Shown: positions 23,141 to 32,013 of the stretch, one piece after another
Layout: every line of letters begins with the position of its first letter
How positions within the stretch are numbered: the stretch's first letter is position 1
Source of the DNA: Lachnospiraceae bacterium
GTDB lineage: Bacteria > Bacillota > Clostridia > Lachnospirales > Lachnospiraceae
Assembly (NCBI GenBank): GCA_022799175.1
Contig: JAAWNY010000032.1
Span: 1-32,243 of the forward strand
DNA: 32,243 nucleotides
Direction of reading: 5' to 3'
Made by a program: the position numbers and the translations under genes
Notes under the pieces: generated by a model
What the model was told of the DNA's origin: nothing
Database searches by the model: none
The model's input: only the letters and a program-made list of their open reading frames with translations

Positions 23141-23818
23141 GTGTATCTGCGAAAAGAGGAACCGTTTGTAAATATTGAGGGAGAAAAAGGGTGGCATTAT
23201 GGTGGGAACCAGGCATGGTTTACCTGGGAGGGGCGTCAGTGGCAGAGCCATGTGGCTAGACAGGGCGCTTGTGGGACCGTGGCATTAGCCAATATTGCAG
23301 CATACTTGGCGAGGAGCAATCCGGTGTATGCGGGGCTCTATCCGTATCCGGATTACAGGAAGGTTAATTTTCTGACACATATGGCAGAGCTGTATAGGTA
23401 TGTAAAGCCGTTTCATATTGGAAAGTTTCCTCTGGGAATTTGGCCGGTCAGTCGGTTAGCTGGTGGTATGGAGCGTTTTGCCAGGGAACGGGGGGTGAAA
23501 TTGCAGGCAGTATGGCGGGATTGGGGGTTTAGTCGGGAGAATGTGCTGCGATATATGCTCGAAGGGATCGGGAAAGATCGGCCAGTGGCGATGTTGGTGG
23601 GCACGCATAAGCTAAGACAGGTAGAAATAGTGCTTCCTGGTGGAGGTGCTTATGAGGAGGATATTTCGTTGCATTGGGTAACCGTGACAGGAGTAGAATT
23701 GGATGCCAAGGAGGAGACGACTAAACTGGTAGTGTCCACCTGGGGCGGACGGGCGTTGTTGGATTTGAATGAATATATGAAGGAGAAGGTTTATGCGGGG
23801 GTAGTGTATTTTGAGTAG
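23141..23818 (+). CDS. C39-like papain-fold cysteine peptidase, cytoplasmic
   Basis: This 225-residue protein lacks a signal peptide and resembles the Peptidase_C39_2 fold. The likely nucleophile is Cys44 (RQGACGTVALANIAAYLA) and the likely base is His178 (LHWVTVTGVE), with a following strand (LVVSTWGG). GTG 23141 follows AGGGAG (23128-23133). A TTG at 23120, preceded by GGAGG inside glpP, is an alternative that would overlap the glpP end. Function is unknown. Placement suggests co-transcription with glpP, but no peptide substrate or transporter fusion is present. Confidence 0.75.
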   Translation: MYLRKEEPFVNIEGEKGWHYGGNQAWFTWEGRQWQSHVARQGACGTVALANIAAYLARSNPVYAGLYPYPDYRKVNFLTHMAELYRYVKPFHIGKFPLGIWPVSRLAGGMERFARERGVKLQAVWRDWGFSRENVLRYMLEGIGKDRPVAMLVGTHKLRQVEIVLPGGGAYEEDISLHWVTVTGVELDAKEETTKLVVSTWGGRALLDLNEYMKEKVYAGVVYFE

Positions 23819-23847
23819 TTGTGTAAACAGATGGCTTCTGCTATAAT
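23819..23847 (+). promoter_or_regulatory. Promoter for the YheO-type regulator
   Basis: TTGTGT (23819-23824), a 17-base spacer and a perfect TATAAT (23842-23847) leave a leader of nearly 190 bases before the TTG start at 24044. I see no clear riboswitch in it. Confidence 0.5.
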
Positions 23848-24043
23848 ATTTTATAGTGATTCTTTTATACGTCATTTGTACGGAAAGGGTATTGCAAGCG
23901 GGTTTTGATAGCTTTTTCTGTATAAATTGACAGATGGCGGATGAAAAAAATTGCTTTTATGTTATAAAAAACAAGAAGATGCATGGCTGGAATAGTTACA
24001 TGTTTTCAAAGAAAATACAGTCATACAGAAGAGGAGAAGGATT

Positions 24044-24709
24044 TTGGATACGCTGGATTATTACAAAAAGCTGGTAGATTTTCTGGGACAGGTTCTGGGG
24101 GAACACGGGGAGGTGGTGTTGCGGGACTGCAGGAAGCCGAATCATGATATCATTGCCATTGCCAATGGACATGTCAGCGGACGGACGATAGGGGCGCCGA
24201 TTACAGATTTTACTTTATCTGTGTTGGCGAATGAAGAGTGGAAGGAAAAGGATTATGTGGTAAATTATGTAGGAAAAGCGGCTCCTAATAAGAATCTGCG
24301 TTCTTCCACTTTTTTTATCCGAGAAGAGGGAGAGCTGATTGGACAGCTCTGTATTAATATTGATATGGGCCCCTATGAGCAGGTGATGAATAGTATTCGT
24401 GCTTTGAGTGGGATTGGGCTGATACATGGTCTGGATACAGAGGGTGTGGTCTGCGAGGGGCCAGTGGAGAACTTTTCAGCAGATGTAACCGGGGATATGA
24501 TGAGTAAAGCAGTGGTACAGGTGGTGGGATCTAGCGACGCCATTGTGCGGGAGCGGCTGACGCAAGAAGATCGGATTCAGATTGTAGAGGGATTAAATCA
24601 GGCAGGGCTGTTTCAGATCAAAGGGGCGGTGAGTCAGGTAGCGGAGTATTTATATTGCTCGGAGGCCAGTGTATATCGATACTTAGCGAAGATACAGAGA
24701 AAATTGTGA
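24044..24709 (+). CDS. YheO/DauR-type PAS-HTH transcriptional regulator
   Basis: This 221-residue protein has a YheO-like PAS domain (residues about 1-115; LGEHGEVVLRDCRKPNHDIIAIANGHVSGR, then STFFIREEGELIGQLCINID). A C-terminal helix-turn-helix (about 180-221; FQIKGAVSQVAEYLYCSEASVYRYL) follows. Members sense small molecules and control amino-acid catabolism, such as D-arginine in Pseudomonas for DauR. The start is TTG 24044 with GAGGAGAAGG ahead. It lies upstream of a desulfidase-transporter-peptidase cluster, which it probably regulates. Confidence 0.85.
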   Translation: MDTLDYYKKLVDFLGQVLGEHGEVVLRDCRKPNHDIIAIANGHVSGRTIGAPITDFTLSVLANEEWKEKDYVVNYVGKAAPNKNLRSSTFFIREEGELIGQLCINIDMGPYEQVMNSIRALSGIGLIHGLDTEGVVCEGPVENFSADVTGDMMSKAVVQVVGSSDAIVRERLTQEDRIQIVEGLNQAGLFQIKGAVSQVAEYLYCSEASVYRYLAKIQRKL

Positions 24710-24736
24710 GAAGCATTCATTTATCTTAGGGAAAAG

Positions 24737-24800
24737 CCTTGGAGGAAGGAGCAAAACAGCGGTCAGTTGGGAGCTTTTTCCTCCAAGTTTGAGTTTTGAC
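24737..24800 (+). terminator. Terminator after the YheO-type regulator
   Basis: TTGGAGGAA (24739-24747) pairs perfectly with TTCCTCCAA (24778-24786), with GAGC/GCTT extending it, followed by a T-containing tail. Confidence 0.65.
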
Positions 24801-24898
24801 AAAATTTAATTAAGAGGGAATAGCTTGCATATTTTTAATGTTTTTGATTTCCCGTGAATAACAACTATATTTTTATTATTGTAAAAAAAAATTATCAT

Positions 24899-24932
24899 AA
24901 TGATTGACAAAATCATTTCAACGTACTATATT
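24899..24932 (+). promoter_or_regulatory. Promoter with overlapping dyad operator for the desulfidase operon
   Basis: TTGACA (24904-24909), a 17-base spacer and TATATT (24927-24932) form a strong promoter. AATGATT (24899-24905) and AATCATT (24911-24917) form a perfect dyad with a 5-base centre across the -35 box, a likely repressor or activator site. The YheO-type protein upstream is the obvious candidate. Confidence 0.6.
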
Positions 24933-24995
24933 CTATTTATAAATATTCAATAAATTTCCCATAAATAAAATATGAATTGCATAGGAGGACAGGTA

Positions 24996-26273
24996 ATGGA
25001 ACGTACAAGTATTCAGTATCAGACTTATGTACAAATTCTGAAGGAAGAATTAGTTCCGGCTATGGGGTGTACAGAGCCTATCGCATTGGCGTATTGTGCG
25101 GCAAAGGCTAAGGAAGTGCTGGGCGTGCTGCCGGAGCGGTGTGTGGTGGAAGCTAGTGGCAACATTGTGAAAAATGTCAAGAGTGTGATTGTGCCAAATA
25201 CCGGCGGACTCAAAGGAATCGAAGCGGCTGCGGCTGCCGGCGTGGTGGCAGGAGATGCAGGGAGGGTTCTGGAGGTAATCGCTGGAGTGACTCAGGAGCA
25301 GAAGATTCAGATCAAGGAGTATATGGAAAAGACGCCGATTCAGGTAAAGCCTTTGGAAACGGATGAGCTTTTGGATATGATTGTGACTCTGTATAGAGAT
25401 GGTTCCTATGCGAAGGTGCGGATTGCCAATTACCATACCAATATTGTATTGATTGAGAAGGATGGGGAAAAGCTGTATGAGATGGGGGTCATGGCCACAG
25501 AAGAGGCGCAGATGGCGGACCGAAGTCTTTTAAATGTGAAGGATATCGATGATTTTGCCAGGACGGTGGAGCTGGAGGATGTAAAGGAGCTGATCGGCCG
25601 TCAAATCGAGTACAACAGTGCGATCTCTAAGGAAGGCTTGGAGCATGACTGGGGCGCTAATATCGGAAGTGTGTTATTAAAGGCTTATGGGGATGATATC
25701 CGGGTGCGGGCAAGAGCCGTTGCCGCTGCTGGGTCAGATGCTAGAATGAGTGGTTGTGAGATGCCGGTGATCATCAATTCCGGAAGTGGAAACCAGGGGA
25801 TGACGGCTTCTTTGCCAGTGATTGAGTATGCAAAAGAGCTGAAGGTTTCTGAGGAGGAGTTGTACCGGGCACTGGTGCTTTCTAATCTGGTGACAATTCA
25901 TCAGAAAACGGGAATCGGACGGTTATCAGCGTATTGTGGTGCGGTCAGTGCCGGGTGTGGCGCTGGATGTGGGATCGCCTACCTTCTGGGTGGGGATTAT
26001 GCCACTATCGCTCACACATTAGTCAATGCTCTGGCGATTGTCTCGGGAATCATCTGTGATGGAGCAAAGCCCTCTTGCGCCGGGAAGATTGCAGCGGCAG
26101 TCGATGCGGGAATCTTGGGATATCAGATGTACATTAACGGACAGCAGTTTCGAGGTGGGGACGGGATCATTTCTAAAGGTGTGGAGAATACGATTCGCAA
26201 TGTTGGCCGCCTAGGCAAGGAAGGTATGAAGGAGACGGATAAGGAGATTATCCAGATTATGACAGATTGCTAA
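24996..26273 (+). CDS. UPF0597/L-cysteine desulfidase-family protein
   Basis: This 425-residue protein is of the YhaM/CyuA type, whose characterised members convert L-cysteine to pyruvate, ammonia and sulfide with an iron-sulfur cluster. Likely cluster ligands and motifs are Cys25 (PAMGCTEPIALAY) and Cys314, 321 and 325 (YCGAVSAGCGAGCG). Also seen are VVEASGNIVKNVKSV and NSGSGNQGMTASLPV. ATG 24996 follows AGGAGG (24983-24988). The substrate could be cysteine or another amino acid such as serine, as the fold is related to serine dehydratase. A symporter gene follows. Confidence 0.85.
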   Translation: MERTSIQYQTYVQILKEELVPAMGCTEPIALAYCAAKAKEVLGVLPERCVVEASGNIVKNVKSVIVPNTGGLKGIEAAAAAGVVAGDAGRVLEVIAGVTQEQKIQIKEYMEKTPIQVKPLETDELLDMIVTLYRDGSYAKVRIANYHTNIVLIEKDGEKLYEMGVMATEEAQMADRSLLNVKDIDDFARTVELEDVKELIGRQIEYNSAISKEGLEHDWGANIGSVLLKAYGDDIRVRARAVAAAGSDARMSGCEMPVIINSGSGNQGMTASLPVIEYAKELKVSEEELYRALVLSNLVTIHQKTGIGRLSAYCGAVSAGCGAGCGIAYLLGGDYATIAHTLVNALAIVSGIICDGAKPSCAGKIAAAVDAGILGYQMYINGQQFRGGDGIISKGVENTIRNVGRLGKEGMKETDKEIIQIMTDC

Positions 26274-26348
26274 ATTGGGAGCGTGTTTGAAAATTTATTC
26301 TTGTCATTTGCATGTTCCCTTTTGCGGAAGAGGAGGAATGAGACAGCG

Positions 26349-27698
26349 ATGAGTGGAAACGATATTCTCAGACTTTTGAATATAGCCGAGGGGCATGGAG
26401 AGTGTCTGATCGGTGTGGCACTGTTTTTCGTCATGCTGGTGGGGCTTTCTCATCTGCCGAAGAAAAAATTCAGCTTTGCTGTGCGGGTGCTGATGGGAAC
26501 GGGGGCCGGGACGTTATTCGGATTGGCCGCTTGGGGCTATAGTCAGGTAGACCGGGATCCGATTCTGGAGAGCTTAAATGCTTGGTTTGGACTGGTGGCG
26601 CGGGGATATTTGTCCTTGTTTGTGTGCTTGATTCTGCCGATGGTGTTTCTGGCTTCGCTTCGGTTGGTGCTTCACACGCCGGCAGAGAAACAAGTATCGC
26701 CGCTGACCCGTTGGAAAAAACGAGTCAATACCGGAATGATGGCTATGAGTGCTTTGATTGCCGTGTGTTTAGGATTGATATTTAAAATCGGGGTAATGCC
26801 TGGCGAAGAGGCAGTGGTGTTTTCCTGGGCTGTGGAAAACGGTGAAGGAATTGCGGAGCTGATTGCAGATGCGATTCCGGCGGGAATCGCCTGGGACTTG
26901 TTAGCGGCAAATGTGGTAGGAATCTTTGTTCTTGGCATTTATGTGGGAATCGCGGCGCGAAGGATGTCGGGGAAATATATGGATACAGTAAAGCCGGTGT
27001 TTGATCTTACCGAGGGGGCATTTTCGGTGGGAACTAGCGTTTGCAAGACGATCATTGCCTATAAACCGATGGGAGCGGCAGCAATTATGGCGTCTCTGAC
27101 TGTGCGATATGGGGGAATGGTGATCGTCATGTTAGTGAAAATGCTGCTGGTACTTTGTCTAGGAGCGGTGCTGATGTTGGTGGTGCAGTTGATTTTGGCA
27201 GGTATCTCTGGTGTGGGACCAGTGTCATTTTTGAAAGCAGGGAAGGCGGCGATGACGAAAGCTCTAAAGACGCGATCTGGTTCGGCATGTCTGCCGGAAG
27301 CACAGAAAGCGCTTGCAGAAGAACTGGGGCTGAATCGGGAGGTGACGGATTTGGTGTCGGCGTATGCGATTTCTTCTGGAATGCAGGGCTGTGGGGCGCT
27401 TTTTCCGGCAATGGCAGTAGTGTTTGCCGCCGGATTGTCCGGCGTAGTAATGACGCCAGGGATGGTGATTTTGTTGGTAGTGGTGATTGTTCTGATGTCT
27501 TATGGAATTACAGATCTTCCGGGCACAGCAACTATGGCGGAATTTGCGGCGATTCTGGGGACTGGTCTGACAGAAGCGGTGCCGGGATTGGGGGCTATGA
27601 TTGCGATTGACCCGATTGGAGACGTACCAAGGACATTGATCAATGTAACTGGTTGTATGGCGAACGCAATATTTGTAGAGAGGAAGGTGAGAAAGTGA
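26349..27698 (+). CDS. Dicarboxylate/amino-acid:cation (SDF) symporter, TcyP-like
   Basis: This 449-residue membrane protein has about ten helices. Motifs corresponding to the SDF core are TRSGSACLP (about residue 308) in place of the hairpin serine run, GMQGCGALFPAMAV in TM7, and PRTLINVTGCMANA near the C-terminus. TcyP-type cystine importers show a similar RTALNV end, so cystine is a plausible substrate given the desulfidase before it. ATG 26349 is chosen although its GAGGAGG site (26329-26335) is 13 bases away; a GTG at 26283 is alternative. Its stop overlaps the next start by four bases. Confidence 0.78.
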   Translation: MSGNDILRLLNIAEGHGECLIGVALFFVMLVGLSHLPKKKFSFAVRVLMGTGAGTLFGLAAWGYSQVDRDPILESLNAWFGLVARGYLSLFVCLILPMVFLASLRLVLHTPAEKQVSPLTRWKKRVNTGMMAMSALIAVCLGLIFKIGVMPGEEAVVFSWAVENGEGIAELIADAIPAGIAWDLLAANVVGIFVLGIYVGIAARRMSGKYMDTVKPVFDLTEGAFSVGTSVCKTIIAYKPMGAAAIMASLTVRYGGMVIVMLVKMLLVLCLGAVLMLVVQLILAGISGVGPVSFLKAGKAAMTKALKTRSGSACLPEAQKALAEELGLNREVTDLVSAYAISSGMQGCGALFPAMAVVFAAGLSGVVMTPGMVILLVVVIVLMSYGITDLPGTATMAEFAAILGTGLTEAVPGLGAMIAIDPIGDVPRTLINVTGCMANAIFVERKVRK

Positions 27699-29050
27699 AG
27701 GTAGTGATTATCGGCGGCGTGGCGGCAGGTATGTCAGCGGCATCCAAGATGAAACGGCTTTTGAAAGATCAGGTAGAGATCGTGGTGTACGAAAAAGGAG
27801 AAGAGGTATCCTATGGCGCATGTGGGATTCCCTTTTATATCTCCGATCACATCCGCCAGGGAAGTGAGCTGATTGCCCGGACGGCAGAGGAATTTGCAAA
27901 GAGCGGGATTCCGGTAAAGACCTGGCATGAGGTGACGGGTGTGGACACGGAGGCAAAGACAGTAACCGTGAAGAATTTAAAGAGCGGTGAGGTGTTTACT
28001 GACAGTTATGATAAGCTGATTGTAGGCAGCGGTGCTGGGGTGCGGCATTTCCCGCCTTTTGATAAGGAATATGGGAATTTGTATGAGATTCGGAATGTGG
28101 CAGACGGAACGCGCGTGAAAACTGCATTATTGGATGAGAAAACAAAAAATGTGGTGATTGTTGGCGCGGGATTTATCGGTTTGGAGGTGTCGGAAGCCTG
28201 CCGCCATTACGGGAAACAAGTGACAGTAGTGGAATTGGCGCCCCATATTCTGCCTGCTTTTGACACGGAGGTCAGTGAGGCTTTGGAAGCAGAGCTGGCA
28301 AAAAGCGGCGTGATGGTGCGGACAGGGACTATGGTGAAAGAGCTGGTGGCAGAAAATGGAGTCATCACAGCGGCCCGCCTGGAACGAAAAGAAACGGATG
28401 GGCAGGTGACGGTGGATGAGATTCCGGTGGATTTTTTGATCAATAGTGCAGGGATTGCACCGAGCACGGACTTCATTAAGAATGTGGAGAAGGCGAAAAA
28501 CGGTGCTATCTGTGTCAATGAGCGGATGGAGACCAGCGTGAAGGATGTGTATGCGGCAGGGGATTGCAGCATCATGCGCTCGGCCATTACAGGTCAGTAT
28601 CAATACGCACCGTTAGGAACCAATGCCAATAAGCAGGGACGGATCATCGGGGATATCTTAGGAGGAGCTACGCCGAAGCCTTTTAAACTGATCGGTAGCT
28701 CGGCGTTGCGACTGTTTGGGATGGATGCGGCCAAGGTGGGATTGTCAGAGAAGGAGGCACAGGCTGCCGGGATAGATTTTAAGGTGAATACGATTACAGG
28801 TAACAGCTATGCTTCTTATTATGGGACTGAGAAATTGAATATCAAGTTGATCTATGATGCCAAAACCCGGGTGGTGCTGGGGGCAGAGACCTGGGGACAG
28901 GGGATTGTGGTACCCCGGGCAAATTATTATGCCATTGCCATTTATGCGGGACTGACAGTGGATGAGATGGGATTTATGGATCTGTGCTATTCGCCGCCAT
29001 TTTCTGGGGTATGGGATGCGGCGCTGATCGCCTCGAATACAGCGAAGTGA
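27695..29050 (+). CDS. CoA-disulfide reductase-family flavoprotein
   Basis: This 451-residue class III pyridine-nucleotide-disulfide reductase has an FAD loop (VVIIGGVAAGMSAASKMKR) and a single catalytic Cys43 (YGACGIPFY), as in S. aureus CoA-disulfide reductase. It also has an NAD loop (VVIVGAGFIGLEVSEACRHYG), DVYAAGDC, and the C-terminal dimer domain (GLTVDEMGFMDLCYSPPFS). It could reduce CoA disulfide or a low-molecular-weight disulfide such as cystine, or be an NADH oxidase. GTG 27695 overlaps the symporter stop, so the two are translated together. Confidence 0.87.
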   Translation: MKVVIIGGVAAGMSAASKMKRLLKDQVEIVVYEKGEEVSYGACGIPFYISDHIRQGSELIARTAEEFAKSGIPVKTWHEVTGVDTEAKTVTVKNLKSGEVFTDSYDKLIVGSGAGVRHFPPFDKEYGNLYEIRNVADGTRVKTALLDEKTKNVVIVGAGFIGLEVSEACRHYGKQVTVVELAPHILPAFDTEVSEALEAELAKSGVMVRTGTMVKELVAENGVITAARLERKETDGQVTVDEIPVDFLINSAGIAPSTDFIKNVEKAKNGAICVNERMETSVKDVYAAGDCSIMRSAITGQYQYAPLGTNANKQGRIIGDILGGATPKPFKLIGSSALRLFGMDAAKVGLSEKEAQAAGIDFKVNTITGNSYASYYGTEKLNIKLIYDAKTRVVLGAETWGQGIVVPRANYYAIAIYAGLTVDEMGFMDLCYSPPFSGVWDAALIASNTAK

Positions 29051-29154
29051 AAGATAGAGATTGTGGAAAGAAGTAAAAGACCGCAAGAAAAGAAAGTAAT
29101 AGGAAGCAGCAAAAATAGTACGAAGAAGCAAGAAAAGCAGTAAAATACGCAGGA

Positions 29155-29176
29155 CAGGTAATGCTACAATTACCTG
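29155..29176 (+). other. Perfect dyad before the AbgT transporter gene
   Basis: CAGGTAAT (29155-29162) and ATTACCTG (29169-29176) form a perfect inverted repeat with a 6-base centre, 32 bases upstream of ATG 29208. It could be an operator or an mRNA hairpin; I see no good promoter in the A-rich gap 29051-29207. Confidence 0.4.
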
Positions 29177-29207
29177 AAATATAAACCCAAAAAGGAGAAC
29201 TTGAAGT

Positions 29208-30782
29208 ATGAAAGACAAGACTCAGACAACAAAGCGTTCCTTTATTCTCCGCTTTCTTGACAGGATCGAGGTGGCGGGAAACAAGCTGCCGACTCCCCTG
29301 ACGATTTTTTTCTATCTGGCAGTGTTTGTAGTAGTGCTTTCCGGGATCGGTGCTGCTATGGGGTGGAGTGCCACTGGTGAAATGTACAATTCTGGAAGTG
29401 GAACGGTAGAGGAGACTACAGTAAGCGTGGTGAGCCTGTTCAGTATCTCGGGGCTGCAGTATATGCTGACATCGGCTGTGACCAACTTTACTGGCTATGC
29501 GCCTTTGGGCTTTACGGTAGTGATCATGTTGGGAATCGGTGTGGCGGAAAGCTCTGGTTGGTTGAATGGACTGATTCACAAGGTGGTGAAGATCACTCCG
29601 GCACAGCTGGTGACGCCTATGGTGGTATTTATCGGGGTTATGACTAATGTGGCGGAAAATGCGGGATATGTAGTATTTATTCCTCTGGCCGCCATGATCT
29701 TTAAGGCTTATAAGAAACATCCGCTGGCGGGCGTGGCAGCAGGTTTTGCCGGAGTGTCCGGTGGCTTTTCAGCCAATCTTTTGATCGGCTCGGCAGATGC
29801 GACTTTGTCCGGTTTTTCCACAGCGGCAGCGCAGACATTGGATCCAGCATACAATGTGACGCCATTGTCCAACTGGTTTTTCATGATTGCCTCTACGATT
29901 TTGATTACCATTGTGGGAACTCTGATCACTGAGTTGGTGATTATTCCCAGATTGGGGCCGTATAAGGAGAACGGAGACGGCACGTTGGTAGAGGTTTCCA
30001 ATGAACTGACGGGTAAGGAAGAGAAGGCGTTGCGAGTGGCTAACTTGGTATTTGTAGCGATTGTAGCCGTTTATGTGATCTGCTGCATTCCAAAGGGATC
30101 CTTTATGAGAAATCCGGAGACGGGAAGCCTGATCGAAGGTTCCACGCTGATGAATGCGATTATTCCGCTGTTTACGCTTTTGTTCTTTATTCCTTCTTTT
30201 GTATATGGCAAGCTTTGCGGCAGCTTTAAGAGCGATAAGGATGTGGTGGCCTCCTTTAATAAATCTATTGCTTCTATTTCCGGGTTTATTGCCATGGCAT
30301 TTGTGGCGGCACAGTTTACCAATTATTTTGGAAAGACGAATATCGGGCGGATTCTGTCCTTTAAGGGGGCGGAATTTTTGCAGAGTCTGAATATTAATTC
30401 TGTGGGACTCATGATGTGCTTTATTTTAGTGGCCGGATTTGTCAATCTGTTTATGGCTTCTGCTTCTGCTAAGTATGCGATCTTTGCACCAGTGTTTGTG
30501 CCAATGTTTATGAAGATGGGACTGTCGCCAGAACTGACGCAGGTAGCATATCGAATTGGTGATAGTACCACCAATATTATCGCTCCGGTTATTGCCTGGA
30601 TTCCGTACATATTGACAGTTATGAAGAAGTATGATAAGGATACGGGATGGGGAACCCTGGTTTCTTCCATGTTACCGTACTCTATGGCGTTTTTGGTGAG
30701 CTGGGCTATTATGCTGGCGATCTGGATGATCTTGAATCTGCCGCTGGGACCGGGGGCGCCCGTGTTCTATACCATTGGATGA
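29208..30782 (+). CDS. AbgT-family transporter
   Basis: This 524-residue integral membrane protein has about 11 helices and AbgT hallmarks: FLDRIEVAGNKLPTPLTIFF, APLGFTVVIMLGIGVAESSG, FAGVSGGFSANLLIGSADAT, and the last-helix region YRIGDSTTNIIAPVIAW. The family takes up p-aminobenzoyl-glutamate in E. coli, while others act as exporters. Here a dipeptide or aminoacyl substrate may be imported, as an M24 peptidase follows 57 bases on. GGAGAACTTG precedes the ATG. Confidence 0.9.
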   Translation: MKDKTQTTKRSFILRFLDRIEVAGNKLPTPLTIFFYLAVFVVVLSGIGAAMGWSATGEMYNSGSGTVEETTVSVVSLFSISGLQYMLTSAVTNFTGYAPLGFTVVIMLGIGVAESSGWLNGLIHKVVKITPAQLVTPMVVFIGVMTNVAENAGYVVFIPLAAMIFKAYKKHPLAGVAAGFAGVSGGFSANLLIGSADATLSGFSTAAAQTLDPAYNVTPLSNWFFMIASTILITIVGTLITELVIIPRLGPYKENGDGTLVEVSNELTGKEEKALRVANLVFVAIVAVYVICCIPKGSFMRNPETGSLIEGSTLMNAIIPLFTLLFFIPSFVYGKLCGSFKSDKDVVASFNKSIASISGFIAMAFVAAQFTNYFGKTNIGRILSFKGAEFLQSLNINSVGLMMCFILVAGFVNLFMASASAKYAIFAPVFVPMFMKMGLSPELTQVAYRIGDSTTNIIAPVIAWIPYILTVMKKYDKDTGWGTLVSSMLPYSMAFLVSWAIMLAIWMILNLPLGPGAPVFYTIG

Positions 30783-30839
30783 TGCGATTTATTTAAGTGA
30801 TTTCTGGTGTGTATTCTAAATCGTATAAGGAGGATGGAG

Positions 30840-31916
30840 ATGTTTGAAGAGAGAGTAGCAAAGGTGCTGAAAAATATGGAGGAGAAGGGGCTGGAGCAGA
30901 TGATTGTCAGCGACCCGCCTTCGGTGTATTATCTGACGGGGAGATGGATTTTGCCGAATGAGCGTTTGCTGGCTCTTTATTTAAATAAGAGTGGGAATCA
31001 TAAGCTATTTGTAAATAAGTTGTTTACGGTCGATGGGGATATTGGGATTGAAAAAGTTTGGTTTTCGGATACGGATCCCGGGTGTGAGATTATTGCCAGA
31101 TATACAGATTCGGATAAGGTGCTGGGAATTGATAAGAAGATGGCGGCCAAATTTTTGCTAGAGTTGATGGAGCTGGGGGCGGGAAACGGTTATAAAAATG
31201 CCTCTGAGTGCGTGGATAAAGCTCGCCGGATTAAAGATGAGGATGAGAAGGAAAAAATGATTCTGGCATCTCAACTGAACGATGCGGCTATGCTTAAGTT
31301 TCGTGGGCTGATTCAAGAGGGCGTGACGGAGCTGGAGATTGCAGCGGGGATGAACGCCATCTATAAGGAGCTGGGAACCGAGGGCCCATCGTTTGGACCA
31401 CTGGTCAGCTTTGGGGCGAATGCAGCGATTGGGCATCATAAACCAGATGGGACTGTGCTGAAGGAAGGGGACTGCGTGCTCTTTGATGTAGGATGCAAAA
31501 AAAATGGGTATTGTTCGGATATGACACGGACGTTTTTTTATAAAAGCGTCAGTGATAAAGGCCGGGAAGTTTATGAGGTGGTGAAAAAGGCGAATCTGGC
31601 GGCACAGGCGGTGATGAAGCCAGGGATGCGGTTCTGCGATATTGATAAGGTGGCGCGGGATATTATCACTGAGGCAGGGTATGGACCTTATTTTACGCAC
31701 CGGCTGGGTCATTGTATCGGGATTGAGGTTCATGATGCAGGGGATGTATCAGCAGTGAATACGGATGTAGTGGAGGAAGGGATGATTTTCTCTTGTGAAC
31801 CGGGGATTTATCTGCCCGGTGAGTTAGGGGTACGGATCGAGGATCTAATGTTGGTGACGAAAGACGGGGCGGTGAGTCTCAACCAGGATTCGAAAGATTT
31901 GGAGATTATAGAGTAA
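30840..31916 (+). CDS. M24-family (Xaa-Pro type) metallopeptidase
   Basis: This 358-residue creatinase-N plus pita-bread peptidase has all five metal ligands in order with normal spacing: Asp216 (LFDVGC), Asp227 (CSDMTR), His291 (LGHCIGIEVHD), Glu320 (SCEPGIYLPG) and Glu334 (RIEDLM). A conserved His-containing GHHKPDG lies upstream. It should cleave Xaa-Pro or another dipeptide in the cytoplasm using Mn or Co. ATG 30840 has AAGGAGG (30827-30833) six bases before it; the extended frame from 30807 lacks one. It probably works on what the AbgT transporter brings in. Confidence 0.9.
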   Translation: MFEERVAKVLKNMEEKGLEQMIVSDPPSVYYLTGRWILPNERLLALYLNKSGNHKLFVNKLFTVDGDIGIEKVWFSDTDPGCEIIARYTDSDKVLGIDKKMAAKFLLELMELGAGNGYKNASECVDKARRIKDEDEKEKMILASQLNDAAMLKFRGLIQEGVTELEIAAGMNAIYKELGTEGPSFGPLVSFGANAAIGHHKPDGTVLKEGDCVLFDVGCKKNGYCSDMTRTFFYKSVSDKGREVYEVVKKANLAAQAVMKPGMRFCDIDKVARDIITEAGYGPYFTHRLGHCIGIEVHDAGDVSAVNTDVVEEGMIFSCEPGIYLPGELGVRIEDLMLVTKDGAVSLNQDSKDLEIIE

Positions 31917-31923
31917 GAATGGG

Positions 31924-31989
31924 AAAATCCGAAGGAGCACAGGGATTGACAGTTTTCAATGTTAGTCTCTGTGCTTCTTTGGATTTTTG
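31924..31989 (+). terminator. Terminator between the peptidase and the aldo/keto reductase
   Basis: AAAATCC (31924-31930) pairs with GGATTTT (31981-31987), and inside it GGAGCACAGGGA (31934-31945) pairs with TCTCTGTGCTTC (31966-31977) with G-U pairs. The flanking A and T runs allow termination in both directions, fitting the convergent genes. Confidence 0.75.
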
Positions 31990-32013
31990 TGCTTATTTAT
32001 GGTATGAATCCAT

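Noticed and set aside
24710-24995. A T-box or SAM riboswitch before the desulfidase gene
   Set aside because: I see a terminator of the previous gene, AT-rich sequence and a promoter only about 65 bases from the start; too little leader for either class.
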